A stretch of DNA of 64,000 bases from Cupriavidus nantongensis (GCF_001598055.1 NZ_CP014844.1:1914967-1978966); one strand, 5' to 3'. Counted from the first letter of the stretch, positions 18,217 through 26,837 are shown. Notes: a model not told the origin generated them from the letters alone. Program-made: numbers and translations.

Positions 18217-19005
18217 TTAGCCTTGGACAGGACTTGGCTGACCGGCTCGGTCGGCGTATAGATACTTCTTGACACTCCCCGCAGTCAGACTTACAGCCAA
18301 CCCCAGCAAGGCGGCGCTGGGCAGCAGAATGACCAGCGGATGCACTGAAATCGGCAGCGCCAGGTACGTGACCCATGGCAGCACGGCCAGTGGCATCAAG
18401 CTGGCTTTCGCGCGGTGATAGATGAAGCCCGATTCCCGGCCTGCACCGAACCGGCGCACGTCCCGTCGCACCAGGCCGTCGATGAGGCCAACGAATGCCG
18501 CCGTGAGGATCAGCGGCAGCGTGAGCACCAGGACCAGCAGGCGCACCAGGAACGTGAGCGTCGTGAAAGCCGCGGCGATCAGGTAACTCTCGGTCCAGAT
18601 ATAGACCTGGCTGATGTAGTAGCGGAAGTTGTGCGTCTGTCCTTGGCTGGGCGCGCGGGCGCGTTCGGCGGTCCGGCTCATGCGCTCCAGCAGCCCCGAG
18701 CGCACGAACACCCATTCGTAGCCGGTATCGACCAGCTCGTGCGCCGTGCGCCCCGGCTCCTGCACGACCACGCTGCGCGTGAAATGGTTGGACAGATGGC
18801 TTAGTTCGTACTGCAACATCTGCTGGGAGTGGCGCCAGCCCTGGTCCTTCCAGAACAGGTGCATGCCGACGCACTCCACCACGATCGAGAACAGCAGCGA
18901 GCCGATCAGCACCCCGAGCAGCCGAAACGGCAAGGTGATGGTGCCGACGATCAGGCCCTGGCGCTGGTTCTGTTCCCGCTGCGCGGTCGAGGCTGCGTCC
19001 TTCAT
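18217..19005 (-). CDS. TIGR03747/DUF4400-family ICE membrane protein
   Basis: A 262-residue inner-membrane protein with four hydrophobic helices (about residues 20-42, 140-160, 165-185, 215-250). The sequence matches TIGR03747, always adjacent to TraD in this ICE class. The open frame extends upstream inside traD, but ATG at 19,005 overlaps the traD stop by 4 bp, the arrangement used throughout this operon. It is the last conserved gene before the cargo island; its stop is 25 bp from that of the GHKL gene on the other strand. Confidence 0.88.
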   Translation of the reverse strand: MKDAASTAQREQNQRQGLIVGTITLPFRLLGVLIGSLLFSIVVECVGMHLFWKDQGWRHSQQMLQYELSHLSNHFTRSVVVQEPGRTAHELVDTGYEWVFVRSGLLERMSRTAERARAPSQGQTHNFRYYISQVYIWTESYLIAAAFTTLTFLVRLLVLVLTLPLILTAAFVGLIDGLVRRDVRRFGAGRESGFIYHRAKASLMPLAVLPWVTYLALPISVHPLVILLPSAALLGLAVSLTAGSVKKYLYADRAGQPSPVQG

Positions 19006-21263
19006 GGCACGGCCTCGTTGCCCGCGCCATCGTCGGCGCCGGTGGCCACCGCGCCGGGCTCGGCCGCAGCGGCATCGTCCAGCAGCTCGTCGGGCAAGGC
19101 CGCATCCTGCAAGGCCGGCGAGCTTGTGAACTCCCACCACTGCGTGGCCTCGCTGTAGCTCTGGCGCATGTACCCGGCCAGTTGCTGCAGGTCCGCCGGC
19201 ATCACTTCATCCGGGTCCGGCGCCGGCAGCGGCATGCGCACCTTCCAGAGCTGGCCGCCCTGCAGCAGCGCGAAGCACTGGCCTTTGGGCAGGCCGACGA
19301 CGTGTGACGGCTCGATGATCGGCACGCTGGACATGCTGATGCGGTCCTGGGTGTTCGACGTGAAATCCGTCGCCCCGCGAATGTCCGAGCTGTCCGTCGC
19401 GCCCGAGACGATGGTGGTGGTATAGACCTCGACCTTCGGCAACTGCCTTGTCAGCAGTTCCGCGGTGGCTGTCTCGCGCACGCGCAGCATGAACAAATTG
19501 TTGAAATTCCCTATCACCTGGCCGGCCTTCGCGCGGTTGCCGATGCGGGCCTCGATGTCCGACAGCGTTTGCGTGTATGCGGTGACTTGCAGGCCCGCGC
19601 CACCGCCCTTGTTGATGAGCGGAATGAACTCGTCGCCCATCAACTCGTTGAACTCGTCGGCGTGCACGTTGACCGGCACGCGCGCACCGGCCGATGCGCC
19701 CGGCAGGCCATCGTCGATCCCGTGCTTGTAGATGTGACCGGCGACAGACACCAGGTCGGAGAACATCGAATTGCCGACCGCCGCGGCGACCTCGGCATCG
19801 GACAGCGCGTCCAGACCCACATAGACGATGGCGCGCTTTCGGATGACCTGCATCCAATCGAAGATCGGACGTGGGTCGGCCAGGTCGGAGTAGTTCGGTG
19901 CCAGAAGCTGGGCGATCTTGCCGCTCGTGAGCTTCTCCAGCAGTGGCAGCAGCGATGCGACGATCTTGTCGAAATAGGTCTTGTCGTAGCGCACCGCCGA
20001 GCGCAGGCCATCGAGCACCGGGTCGTAGTTGCGCGCCTGGGAGAGGTACTGCTCCAGCGCCACGACGCGCTTCTCGCGCCCGATCATGTTCCTGGGGATG
20101 TTCTTCTCGTTGAGCTTGGCCTCGATCTGGACGATCACCTCCCAGGCCTTGGGCTCCGTCTTGGCGAAGTAGTGCTGGGCGTACTCGATGAACAGCGCGT
20201 CGATGTTGATGACGTGCCGCTGGATCAGCATGTAGTCCGGGCGCTGCCCCAGTTCCACCAGGGCGCGAGCGATGATGTTCACGAAGCGCCATGCGAACTC
20301 GCGGAACGCCGCGCTGTTGCCTTCGCCGGAGAGCTGCCCCGCCACCCGGGTCGCCACTTCGCTGATGCGGCCGAAGCGGCCCACCGCGTTGTAGCGCGCC
20401 GAAATGTCCGGCCAGCCCAAGTGGAAGACGTAGAACTCGCCTTCACGGCCCGCGCGCTGGGCCTCGACGTACATCCGCTTGAGCAGGTCCGCGTCCCCCT
20501 TGGGGTCGATGACGATCACGACCTCGTGCTCGCCGGCGGCGTTCCTGCGCCGGATGTCCTGCGTGACGAACAACTCGGCCAGCCGCGTCTTGCCCACCCG
20601 CGTGGTGCCCAGCACCAGCGAATGCCCGACGCGCTCGCCCAGCGGCAGGCTGACGTCCACTTCGTCGGGCTCGATGCCGTGCAGCCTTGGCAGGCCTCCC
20701 ACAGGCGGCAACGGGCGCACGGGGTTGAAAGGCACGTCCCAGCTGGTGAGCTTCGGCAGGCGCGAGAGCGGGAACGGCGCGAACTCCAGCCGTTCCTCCA
20801 GGCGTCTGGCCAGCCGGTAGGCCGGCGTCGGCTCGACGTAGCGCCGGAACTCCGGCCGGTACGTCTGCATCAGCCTATGGGTGTGCTTCTGCTCCCACAG
20901 AAAGCCGCGGCCCACGAACAAGCGCTGCTGGCTGACCGGCACGTCCTTGCTGGTCATCACGTAGCGCGGCAGACGGCGGATGTTGCGCCGGTAGCGCAGG
21001 ATGACGCGGGCATCGCGGTAGCGGATCGCGCCGTAGGCACCGAATGCCAAGGCGCTGCCGACGCCCATCGAAGGGCTCAGCGCGAGCGACCATGGGGCCA
21101 CCAGGCACAGAAACGCGGCGCCTGCACACGCCGCGACGGTGTATAGCTCCACCGCTGGGCGTAGGGCCACCAGGCACAGAAACGCGGCGCCTGCACACGC
21201 CGCGACGGTGTATAGCTCCACCGCTGGGCGTAGCAGAACCTCGACCGGCTGTTTGCCTGACAT
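19002..21263 (-). CDS. traD: TraD-type conjugative coupling ATPase (TIGR03743 family)
   Basis: A 753-residue type IV coupling protein that brings the relaxase-DNA complex to the conjugation channel at the inner membrane. Walker A GTTRVGKTRLAEL (about 216-228), Walker B VVIVIDPKGD, and the later NVHADEFNELMGDEF are intact. The N-terminus is unusual: a 23-residue membrane segment beginning LRPAVELYTVAACAG occurs twice in direct succession, from a perfect 69-bp DNA duplication (21,095-21,232). This adds one helix, which could flip the topology of the N-terminus. The stop overlaps TIGR03747 by 4 bp; the start is 4 bp after the TIGR03765 stop region. Confidence 0.93.
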   Translation of the reverse strand: MSGKQPVEVLLRPAVELYTVAACAGAAFLCLVALRPAVELYTVAACAGAAFLCLVAPWSLALSPSMGVGSALAFGAYGAIRYRDARVILRYRRNIRRLPRYVMTSKDVPVSQQRLFVGRGFLWEQKHTHRLMQTYRPEFRRYVEPTPAYRLARRLEERLEFAPFPLSRLPKLTSWDVPFNPVRPLPPVGGLPRLHGIEPDEVDVSLPLGERVGHSLVLGTTRVGKTRLAELFVTQDIRRRNAAGEHEVVIVIDPKGDADLLKRMYVEAQRAGREGEFYVFHLGWPDISARYNAVGRFGRISEVATRVAGQLSGEGNSAAFREFAWRFVNIIARALVELGQRPDYMLIQRHVINIDALFIEYAQHYFAKTEPKAWEVIVQIEAKLNEKNIPRNMIGREKRVVALEQYLSQARNYDPVLDGLRSAVRYDKTYFDKIVASLLPLLEKLTSGKIAQLLAPNYSDLADPRPIFDWMQVIRKRAIVYVGLDALSDAEVAAAVGNSMFSDLVSVAGHIYKHGIDDGLPGASAGARVPVNVHADEFNELMGDEFIPLINKGGGAGLQVTAYTQTLSDIEARIGNRAKAGQVIGNFNNLFMLRVRETATAELLTRQLPKVEVYTTTIVSGATDSSDIRGATDFTSNTQDRISMSSVPIIEPSHVVGLPKGQCFALLQGGQLWKVRMPLPAPDPDEVMPADLQQLAGYMRQSYSEATQWWEFTSSPALQDAALPDELLDDAAAAEPGAVATGADDGAGNEAVP
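21095..21232. repeat. Perfect 69-bp tandem duplication inside traD
   Basis: Copies at 21,095-21,163 and 21,164-21,232 are identical base for base. The unit is divisible by three, so the traD frame is kept and 23 residues of a membrane helix are doubled. Perfect identity suggests a very recent event, or an assembly error to be excluded. Confidence 0.95.
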
Positions 21264-21267
21264 GGCT

Positions 21268-21816
21268 TCATTGCTCGATGCCGGTGGCTGTGATCAGCGC
21301 CGGGTAGTGCCGCAGGCCCAGGCGATCGGCCAGGTCGTCGCCGGCCACGGGCGCGAGCGGCACGCCCGGCACCAGGGCGCGCAGCCGTGCCAGGCCCTGC
21401 GCGGTCTCGACGTTGACCACCAGGCCGACCGCGCCGCGTTCGCGCAAAGCGGCGGCGCGGCGCTGCAACCAGGCCCGGGACGCCTCGTCGTCGCCGATGA
21501 CCACGAACGGCCGCAGGCCGGGTGCTTCGATCACGCGCCGGGCGACGGTACCGGGCGTGAGCTTGGTGCTGCGCACCGGCAGCATCGCGGCTTCGTCCGC
21601 CGGTGTGGCAGGAACCTGGGGCGTCGGGATGGGCGGCCGCGCCGGTGCGTTGGCGCGCGGCTGGAGATTCAGGGCTTCGTAGTACGGCAGCGCCGACGTG
21701 CCGCCACGGTCTTCGACCACGATCAGCGGCTCGCCGGCACGCGAGGCCAGCGGCAGGCCTGCCAGCAGCACGAGAAGGCTCGTGAGCGCGAGATGCGCCG
21801 GATGGGGTTTGGTCAT
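21268..21816 (-). CDS. TIGR03765-family ICE protein
   Basis: A 182-residue exported protein: signal peptide (1-27, ending ASRAG), then a mature domain starting EPLIVVEDRGGTSALPYYEAL, diagnostic of TIGR03765. It contains a Pro/Ala-rich linker (about 55-80). It lies between traD and the transglycosylase with 4-bp overlaps, as in other ICEs of the class. It is probably a periplasmic conjugation component; there is no recognised catalytic motif. Confidence 0.88.
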   Translation of the reverse strand: MTKPHPAHLALTSLLVLLAGLPLASRAGEPLIVVEDRGGTSALPYYEALNLQPRANAPARPPIPTPQVPATPADEAAMLPVRSTKLTPGTVARRVIEAPGLRPFVVIGDDEASRAWLQRRAAALRERGAVGLVVNVETAQGLARLRALVPGVPLAPVAGDDLADRLGLRHYPALITATGIEQ

Positions 21817-22403
21817 GGGGAAGTCTCCTGGCGCGCGGCGAGGACCGCGGCGGTTGGGCGCGTGCCCTGCACGCGGGCAAGGTGGCGGGACACACTGCGC
21901 CGATAGCGGGCGGCGGGCTCGCCGCCTGCGGGGCGGTGGTAGCGGCCGATCGCCAGCAGCCAGTCCTCGCCGAGGGTGTGCTGTTCCTTCAGGATCTCGG
22001 CGGCGATGGCGAGGTTGCGGTACGGGTCCAGCAGGTCGCACGCGCCGGTGAAGCGGTGCTTGTGGTAGCCGAGGTTGATCTGGCCCAGGCCCGCGTCGAT
22101 GCGCGTGTGCGGCGTGGCGCGCATGGCCTGCTGCAGGCCAGCGCAGGCGTCGGCGCGCGTGGCGAAGCGGCGCGATTGGCCTGCGACGTTGAGGGACCAC
22201 GGCCATGGCACCAGGCGCCCGTTGCGCCGGATGCCGCTCTCCTGCAAGGCCACGGCGTAGAGCACGGTCGAGGGGATGCCTGCGCGCTGGGCAGCGAGTT
22301 GGTAAGCCGGTGGCGGAATCTCCTGGGCCAGGGCTGCACCGGCATACAGGCCGGCAGCGAGCACCAGTGCGCGCAGGGGCAAGGCTACGGCTGGCGCTGC
22401 CAT
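21813..22403 (-). CDS. Lytic transglycosylase of the ICE conjugation system
   Basis: A 196-residue exported protein with a signal peptide (1-26) and an SLT-type lysozyme fold: YAVALQESG contains the catalytic Glu (about residue 53) and GLGQINLGYHKH is the conserved active-site strand. It cuts peptidoglycan so that the conjugation apparatus can cross the cell wall, the job of VirB1. It overlaps TIGR03765 by 4 bp and TIGR03759 by 19 bp. Confidence 0.9.
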   Translation of the reverse strand: MAAPAVALPLRALVLAAGLYAGAALAQEIPPPAYQLAAQRAGIPSTVLYAVALQESGIRRNGRLVPWPWSLNVAGQSRRFATRADACAGLQQAMRATPHTRIDAGLGQINLGYHKHRFTGACDLLDPYRNLAIAAEILKEQHTLGEDWLLAIGRYHRPAGGEPAARYRRSVSRHLARVQGTRPTAAVLAARQETSP

Positions 22404-23110
22404 TGGCCGTTCACTTCGCGCACGGCGGCGGGCAGATCGCCGGGCAGGCCCAGCGACAGCCAGCGGCCGCCGTCGTGGTTGAGCGTGATGCTGCCGGCGC
22501 GCACGCGCGCCGGATCGACGTTCGCGCGCTTGGCCCAGTCGCGGATGCGCGCATCGTCCTGGCGGCTGCCGACCATGTAGAGGTCGAACTCGGCGCCCGA
22601 GGATTGCAGGCGCTGCACGAGTTGCCCGCAGGCCGCGCAGCCGTCCTTGACGAACACCGCCGTGCGGCTACTGCCGCGCACGCCTGCGGCGGTCGGCAGA
22701 TCATCGGGGAGGTTCACTCGCTGCATGCCGGGGTTCAGGCGCTGCCACGCTTCGTCGTAGGCGCGCTGGTAGGCAAGCAACTTCTCGACGCGCCTTGCCT
22801 CGGCTTTCACCTGCATTTCGGCGTAGCGGCGCCGCTCTTCATCGGAGCGAGCCTCGACGCCCAGCGCGGAAAGCGGGTCCAGGTTGGGCGAGTAGATGCC
22901 CAGCGGCCCCTCCATCAGTTCGCGGTAGCGCGCCCACTCCTGCGGTTGCAGTCCCCAGTCGCTCGCCACGCGGTCGTCCAGGATGCGGCCGATCACGGGA
23001 CGCTCCTGGCTCTGGGCATTGCGGGACTGGGCCGTGGCGGGCTGCTGCGCCCAGACGGGCAACTGCGCTGCGGCCAGCAGGAACAGGGTGAGCAAGATCG
23101 AGGGCTTCAT
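22385..23110 (-). CDS. TIGR03759-family ICE protein with thioredoxin-like CxxC
   Basis: A 241-residue exported protein. Signal peptide 1-22 (ending VWAQ); residues 40-130 match the TIGR03759 N-part (DWGLQPQEWARYRELMEGPLG). The C-terminal part has FVKDGCAACGQ, a CxxC redox motif in a thioredoxin-like setting, suggesting a disulfide chaperone for conjugation proteins in the periplasm. ATG at 23,110 was chosen because it begins the signal peptide; upstream codons in the open frame do not. Confidence 0.88.
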   Translation of the reverse strand: MKPSILLTLFLLAAAQLPVWAQQPATAQSRNAQSQERPVIGRILDDRVASDWGLQPQEWARYRELMEGPLGIYSPNLDPLSALGVEARSDEERRRYAEMQVKAEARRVEKLLAYQRAYDEAWQRLNPGMQRVNLPDDLPTAAGVRGSSRTAVFVKDGCAACGQLVQRLQSSGAEFDLYMVGSRQDDARIRDWAKRANVDPARVRAGSITLNHDGGRWLSLGLPGDLPAAVREVNGQWQRQP

Positions 23111-23126
23111 GGCGGGACGGTCTCCG

Positions 23127-23762
23127 TCAGGGAATCGCCAAACGGCGGGTCTGCTCGCCGGCCTGGAAGACGGCGGTGTTGCCCTCGATCGCCTGCAAGC
23201 GCCACGGGCCGACCGCATCGCCGGGCAGCAGCACGTGAACCTGGTCGGCAGTGAACTCGCCCGTCGCTGGTGCAACGGAAAGGCTGCGCTGGCCGGCTCG
23301 CAGTTCGGCACCCACGATGCGGAGCGGCAACGGGAAAGGCTCAGGTTTGGCGGCGGCCTTGCTTGGTGAGCGCGGCTGCGCAGGCACAGCGGCACGAACC
23401 GTCGCTTGGCGAGCCTTGGCCTGCTCGACCTCGGCGCGCAGGGCCTGAAGGTCGTCGTTGGAGGCATGGCCGCCCAGCGCCTGTTCAACCTGCGCGATGC
23501 GGGCTTCCAGCGCCTGCCGGATGTGCTGCAATTCCGCCGCGGTTGCGGTAGCCGGCCGCTGCTGTACGGTCTCGGTCAGCCCGACCACCTGTGCTTCGAG
23601 CTGCTGCAGGCCGGAATCCACCCGTTCCTGGTCGGCCAGGCCATTCATCGCCTGGTGGTTCAGGGCAACGAAGACGCTCAGGCCGATCAGCCAAAGCCAG
23701 AGCAGGCTCTGCACGATCACGGCGGCGGTCGAGCGCTGGGAAGGCCGTGGTGCGTTGTTCAT
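23127..23762 (-). CDS. ICE membrane-anchored coiled-coil protein
   Basis: A 211-residue protein: one membrane helix (about residues 15-35), then a coiled coil (about 40-115, rich in Gln, Glu and Ala), a linker, and a compact C-terminal beta-rich domain (about 135-211). Position in the operon, between TIGR03759 and the PilL N-domain gene with a 4-bp overlap, is conserved in this ICE class. Homologues are often left as hypothetical. A periplasmic scaffold for the mating or pilus machine is plausible but unproven. Confidence 0.75.
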   Translation of the reverse strand: MNNAPRPSQRSTAAVIVQSLLWLWLIGLSVFVALNHQAMNGLADQERVDSGLQQLEAQVVGLTETVQQRPATATAAELQHIRQALEARIAQVEQALGGHASNDDLQALRAEVEQAKARQATVRAAVPAQPRSPSKAAAKPEPFPLPLRIVGAELRAGQRSLSVAPATGEFTADQVHVLLPGDAVGPWRLQAIEGNTAVFQAGEQTRRLAIP

Positions 23763-24325
23763 GGCTGACCTCCCGCGAGCGGGAACGTCTGCACCGCCTC
23801 GGTGGCGAGTGGCTCGGGAACCGGATCGGCATCTGCATCGCGGCCGTGCCGCTCGAAGCAGACCTGTCGCGTCCGGTCATCGGCGTGCAGGTCCCAGGCC
23901 GGGCCGGCAAGGGTGAGTAGCGCATCGCGCAAGGTCATAGGGCCGAGGTGCAGATGTGCCGCAGGCAACGGCAGCGCGTACAGCTCGATCACGGCATGCG
24001 CGGTCTCGCAAAGGCCATAGCCGCTGCGCTTGAGCACATGCCGCAGCCCGTCGCCAACCGTGGCGCGGGCATCCTCGGGCATGGACACGTCGATGGTCTG
24101 CAACAGCAGGTCGCGCTGCGCCGCCGTGGGTGCCAACTCGACCAGGGTGTAGCGGCCGTAGCGCACGACCGGGATGTACTCGGGCGCCTCGGGTTCGGGC
24201 GCGGCCGAGACTTCCTCGATGGCATCGGGTGCGAGCGGCGCCGTGGTGGTCGCGCAGCCGCTGGCCAAGGCTGCGGCCAGGAGGCCGGCGCCGACCAGGT
24301 GCCGGGATACATGGATTGCGGGCAT
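23759..24325 (-). CDS. PilL N-terminal domain lipoprotein of ICE
   Basis: A 188-residue lipoprotein: signal peptide with lipobox ASGC (Cys24). The mature part RYGRYTLVELAPTAAQRDLL is typical of the PilL N-terminal domain found in PFGI-1-class ICEs. Such proteins belong to the element's type IV pilus or mating-pair stabilisation system, likely anchored in the outer membrane. It is the first gene of the minus-strand operon here; its start faces the arsenic operon across a 168-bp gap. Confidence 0.82.
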   Translation of the reverse strand: MPAIHVSRHLVGAGLLAAALASGCATTTAPLAPDAIEEVSAAPEPEAPEYIPVVRYGRYTLVELAPTAAQRDLLLQTIDVSMPEDARATVGDGLRHVLKRSGYGLCETAHAVIELYALPLPAAHLHLGPMTLRDALLTLAGPAWDLHADDRTRQVCFERHGRDADADPVPEPLATEAVQTFPLAGGQP

Positions 24326-24456
24326 GGCATCGGCTCTTCTGTTGCGATGCCGATACCTTGGCCGCGCGCGGCGGCGCGGTCAGTCAGGAATGCGAACTCG
24401 GAGCTACCCGCTTTTGCAGTCCAACACATAGCGCAACCCGCAAACCCAACCGTGGT

Positions 24457-24493
24457 TTGCATATTGATTCAATACTTGTTGTATTATCGAATC
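24457..24493 (+). promoter_or_regulatory. arsR promoter and dyad operator, apparently leaderless
   Basis: TTGCAT (24,457-24,462) and TATTAT (24,482-24,487), 19 bp apart, form a plausible sigma-70 promoter. A dyad GATTCAATAC...GTATTATCGAATC (24,466-24,493) covers the spacer and -10 and abuts the arsR ATG, a natural ArsR operator. With this -10, transcription would begin at or next to the ATG, and there is no ribosome site upstream, so the mRNA may be leaderless. Confidence 0.6.
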
Positions 24494-24814
24494 ATGCAAG
24501 AAGATCAAGCCATTTCCGCCTTAAACGCCCTGGCTCACACCCAGCGCCTGCGCGTGTTCCGCGCCTTGGTCGTTGCTGGGCCGGGCGGACTGACCCCGAG
24601 CACGCTAGCCGACCAGCTCGACGTGGCCCGCAACACCTTGTCGTTCCACTTGAAGGAGCTGGCCCATGCTGGCCTCGTCAGCATCGAGCAGCAGGGTCGC
24701 AACCTGATTTATCGCGCCGAGTACGGCCGCATGGACGGTCTGATCGGTTACCTGACCGAGCATTGCTGCCAAGGTGGCGTATGCGAGGTTTCTCCATCCA
24801 AGACCTGCTGCTGA
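24494..24814 (+). CDS. arsR: ArsR arsenite-responsive repressor
   Basis: A 106-residue winged-helix repressor of the ArsR/SmtB family. The recognition helix lies around VARNTLSFHLKELAHAGLV (44-62). Inducer-binding cysteines are not in the helix, as in E. coli ArsR, but at the C-terminus: C91, C92 and C97, plus C105-C106. The C-C-x4-C pattern resembles the C-terminal arsenite site of Acidithiobacillus-type ArsR. Binding As(III) should release it from the dyad just upstream and open the ars operon. The stop is 2 bp before the next ATG. Confidence 0.93.
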   Translation: MQEDQAISALNALAHTQRLRVFRALVVAGPGGLTPSTLADQLDVARNTLSFHLKELAHAGLVSIEQQGRNLIYRAEYGRMDGLIGYLTEHCCQGGVCEVSPSKTCC

Positions 24815-24816
24815 CC

Positions 24817-25311
24817 ATGACCGATACCACTTACAACGCCTTGTTCATCTGTACGGGCAATTCGGCCCGCTCCATCCTCGCCGAAGGCATCCTCAACGAC
24901 ATAGGCCAGGGGCGGTTTCACGCCTGGTCGGCAGGCAGCCATCCGAAAGGCGAGGTTCACCCGCTGGCGCTCGCTACGCTAGAGCGGCTGCACCTGCCGA
25001 CAACGGGCTACCGCAGCAAGAGCTGGGACGAATTCTTGAAGCCCGATGCGCCGGTGTTCGATTTCATCTTCACTGTCTGCGACAACGCCGCCGGCGAGGC
25101 CTGTCCGCTGTGGCCGGGCAAGCCGGTTTCGGCGCATTGGGGCGTGCCTGACCCGGCCGCGGTGGAAGGCACCCAGGAACGACAAAGCAAAGCATTCTTC
25201 GACACCGCCATGACGCTGCGCCGACGCATCGAGTTGTTCCTGTCGCTGCCGATCAAAAGTCTCGATGCCATGTCGTTGCAGCGCGAATTGCGCGACATCG
25301 GCCGTCAGTGA
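24817..25311 (+). CDS. arsC: Low-molecular-weight phosphatase-type arsenate reductase
   Basis: A 164-residue protein with the LMW tyrosine phosphatase loop FICTGNSARS (CX5R, C11-R17 region) and a later redox pair in VCDNAAGEACP. This is the thioredoxin-coupled arsenate reductase type, reducing As(V) to As(III) in the cytoplasm. It sits directly after arsR and before the efflux pump. A second, unrelated ArsC follows two genes later, so the operon has two independent reduction routes. Some members of this fold act only as phosphatases; the two cysteines argue for reductase. Confidence 0.88.
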   Translation: MTDTTYNALFICTGNSARSILAEGILNDIGQGRFHAWSAGSHPKGEVHPLALATLERLHLPTTGYRSKSWDEFLKPDAPVFDFIFTVCDNAAGEACPLWPGKPVSAHWGVPDPAAVEGTQERQSKAFFDTAMTLRRRIELFLSLPIKSLDAMSLQRELRDIGRQ

Positions 25312-25321
25312 GGCCCGCGCG

Positions 25322-26398
25322 ATGAGTGCAACCAATACCGCCGGCACCGCGCCCGCAAACTCCGCGATGAGCGGTTTTGAGCGTTACCTGACGCTATGGG
25401 TGGCGGTGTGCATCGTCGCCGGCATCGCGCTCGGCCAGTTCGCGCCCGCCGCATTCCAGGCCATCGGCCGCATGGAGATTGCCCAGGTCAACCTGCCGGT
25501 CGGCCTGCTGATCTGGGTAATGATCATCCCCATGCTGCTGAAGGTGGACTTCGCCGCGCTCGGCCAGGTGCGCCAGCATTGGCGGGGCATGGGGGTCACG
25601 CTGTTCATCAATTGGGCCGTCAAGCCGTTCTCAATGGCGCTGCTGGCGTGGATCTTCATCCGCCACGTCTTTGCCGACTGGCTGCCCGCCGATCAGCTCG
25701 ACAGCTATATCGCCGGCCTGATCCTGTTGGCTGCTGCACCGTGTACCGCAATGGTTTTCGTTTGGAGTCGGCTGACTGGCGGTGATCCGGTATTTACGCT
25801 GTCGCAAGTGGCCTTGAACGACACCATCATGGTGTTCGCCTTCGCACCCATCGTCGGCCTGCTGCTGGGCCTGTCGTCGATCACGGTGCCGTGGGACACC
25901 TTGCTGGTGTCGGTGGGTTTGTACATCGTCATTCCGGTCATCCTGGCCCAGCTCTGGCGCCGGGCGCTGCTGAGCAAGGGGCAGGCCGTGTTCGATCGAA
26001 CACTGGAACGCATCGGCCCGTTGTCCATCGCCGCGCTGTTGCTGACGCTGGTGCTGCTGTTCGCCTTCCAGGGCGAGGCCATCATCCGGCAGCCGCTGGT
26101 GATCGCCATGCTGGCGGTGCCGATCCTGATCCAGGTGTTCTTCAATTCCGGTCTGGCGTACTGGCTCAACCGCCAGGCGGGCGAAAAGCACTGCGTCGCG
26201 GGGCCATCCGCGTTGATTGGTGCCAGCAACTTCTTCGAGCTGGCCGTGGCCGCCGCCATCAGCCTGTTCGGCTTCCATTCCGGCGCAGCACTCGCAACAG
26301 TGGTCGGCGTGCTCATCGAGGTGCCGGTCATGCTGCTGGTGGTGCGCGTGGTCAATCGCTCACGCGGCTGGTACGAACGCCGCGCGACCACTTCGTAA
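25322..26398 (+). CDS. acr3: ACR3-family arsenite efflux permease
   Basis: A 358-residue inner-membrane transporter with ten hydrophobic helices. The conserved helix AAPCTAMVFVWSRLTGGDP (about 139-157) carries the Cys needed for arsenite transport in ACR3 proteins. It exports As(III) made by the reductases upstream and downstream. ATG at 25,322 is 10 bp after the previous stop. Confidence 0.93.
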   Translation: MSATNTAGTAPANSAMSGFERYLTLWVAVCIVAGIALGQFAPAAFQAIGRMEIAQVNLPVGLLIWVMIIPMLLKVDFAALGQVRQHWRGMGVTLFINWAVKPFSMALLAWIFIRHVFADWLPADQLDSYIAGLILLAAAPCTAMVFVWSRLTGGDPVFTLSQVALNDTIMVFAFAPIVGLLLGLSSITVPWDTLLVSVGLYIVIPVILAQLWRRALLSKGQAVFDRTLERIGPLSIAALLLTLVLLFAFQGEAIIRQPLVIAMLAVPILIQVFFNSGLAYWLNRQAGEKHCVAGPSALIGASNFFELAVAAAISLFGFHSGAALATVVGVLIEVPVMLLVVRVVNRSRGWYERRATTS

Positions 26399-26414
26399 TC
26401 TCCAAGAGGCATCC

Positions 26415-26837
26415 ATGAGCACCATCACGATCTACCACAACCCAGCCTGCGGCACCTCGCGCAACGTGCTGGGCCTGATCCGCAACAGCGGCGAGGAACC
26501 GACCATCATCGAGTACCTGAAAACGCCGCCCGACCGCGACACGCTCCAGGCGCTGATCGCGGCGATGGGCGTTCCGGTGCGAGACGTGCTGCGCGAGAAA
26601 GGCACGCCCTATGCCGAACTCGACCTGGGCAACCCGAAGTGGAGCGACGACGACCTGATCGGCTTCATGCTCCAGCATCCCATCCTCATCAACCGGCCTA
26701 TCGTGGTCACGCCGCTAGGCACGCGCCTGTGCCGGCCTTCGGAAGCCGTGCTCGACCTGCTGCCGCAGCCGCAGCGCGGCGCGTTCAGCAAGGAAGACGG
26801 CGAACCGGTGGTCGATCAGGATGGCCGCCGTGTCTGA
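26415..26837 (+). CDS. arsC: Glutaredoxin-dependent arsenate reductase ArsC
   Basis: A 140-residue ArsC with the catalytic [10 protein letters not shown] (Cys12) and the arginine-bearing [18 protein letters not shown] region (about 94-111) that stabilises arsenate. This is the E. coli R773 type, which uses glutathione and glutaredoxin. Its 3' end overlaps arsH by 17 bp. Having both this and the phosphatase-type enzyme in one operon may broaden function across hosts with different thiol systems. Confidence 0.93.
   Translation: MSTITIYHNPACGTSRNVLGLIRNSGEEPTIIEYLKTPPDRDTLQALIAAMGVPVRDVLREKGTPYAELDLGNPKWSDDDLIGFMLQHPILINRPIVVTPLGTRLCRPSEAVLDLLPQPQRGAFSKEDGEPVVDQDGRRV

Noticed and set aside
18047..19105. 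352-codon minus-strand open frame overlapping TIGR03747 in another frame
   Set aside because: Alternative frame of a well-identified gene; low-complexity Arg/Pro sequence.
19569..21146. 525-codon plus-strand open frame opposite traD
   Set aside because: Antisense shadow of traD; no motif, no ribosome site, and it spans the repeat.
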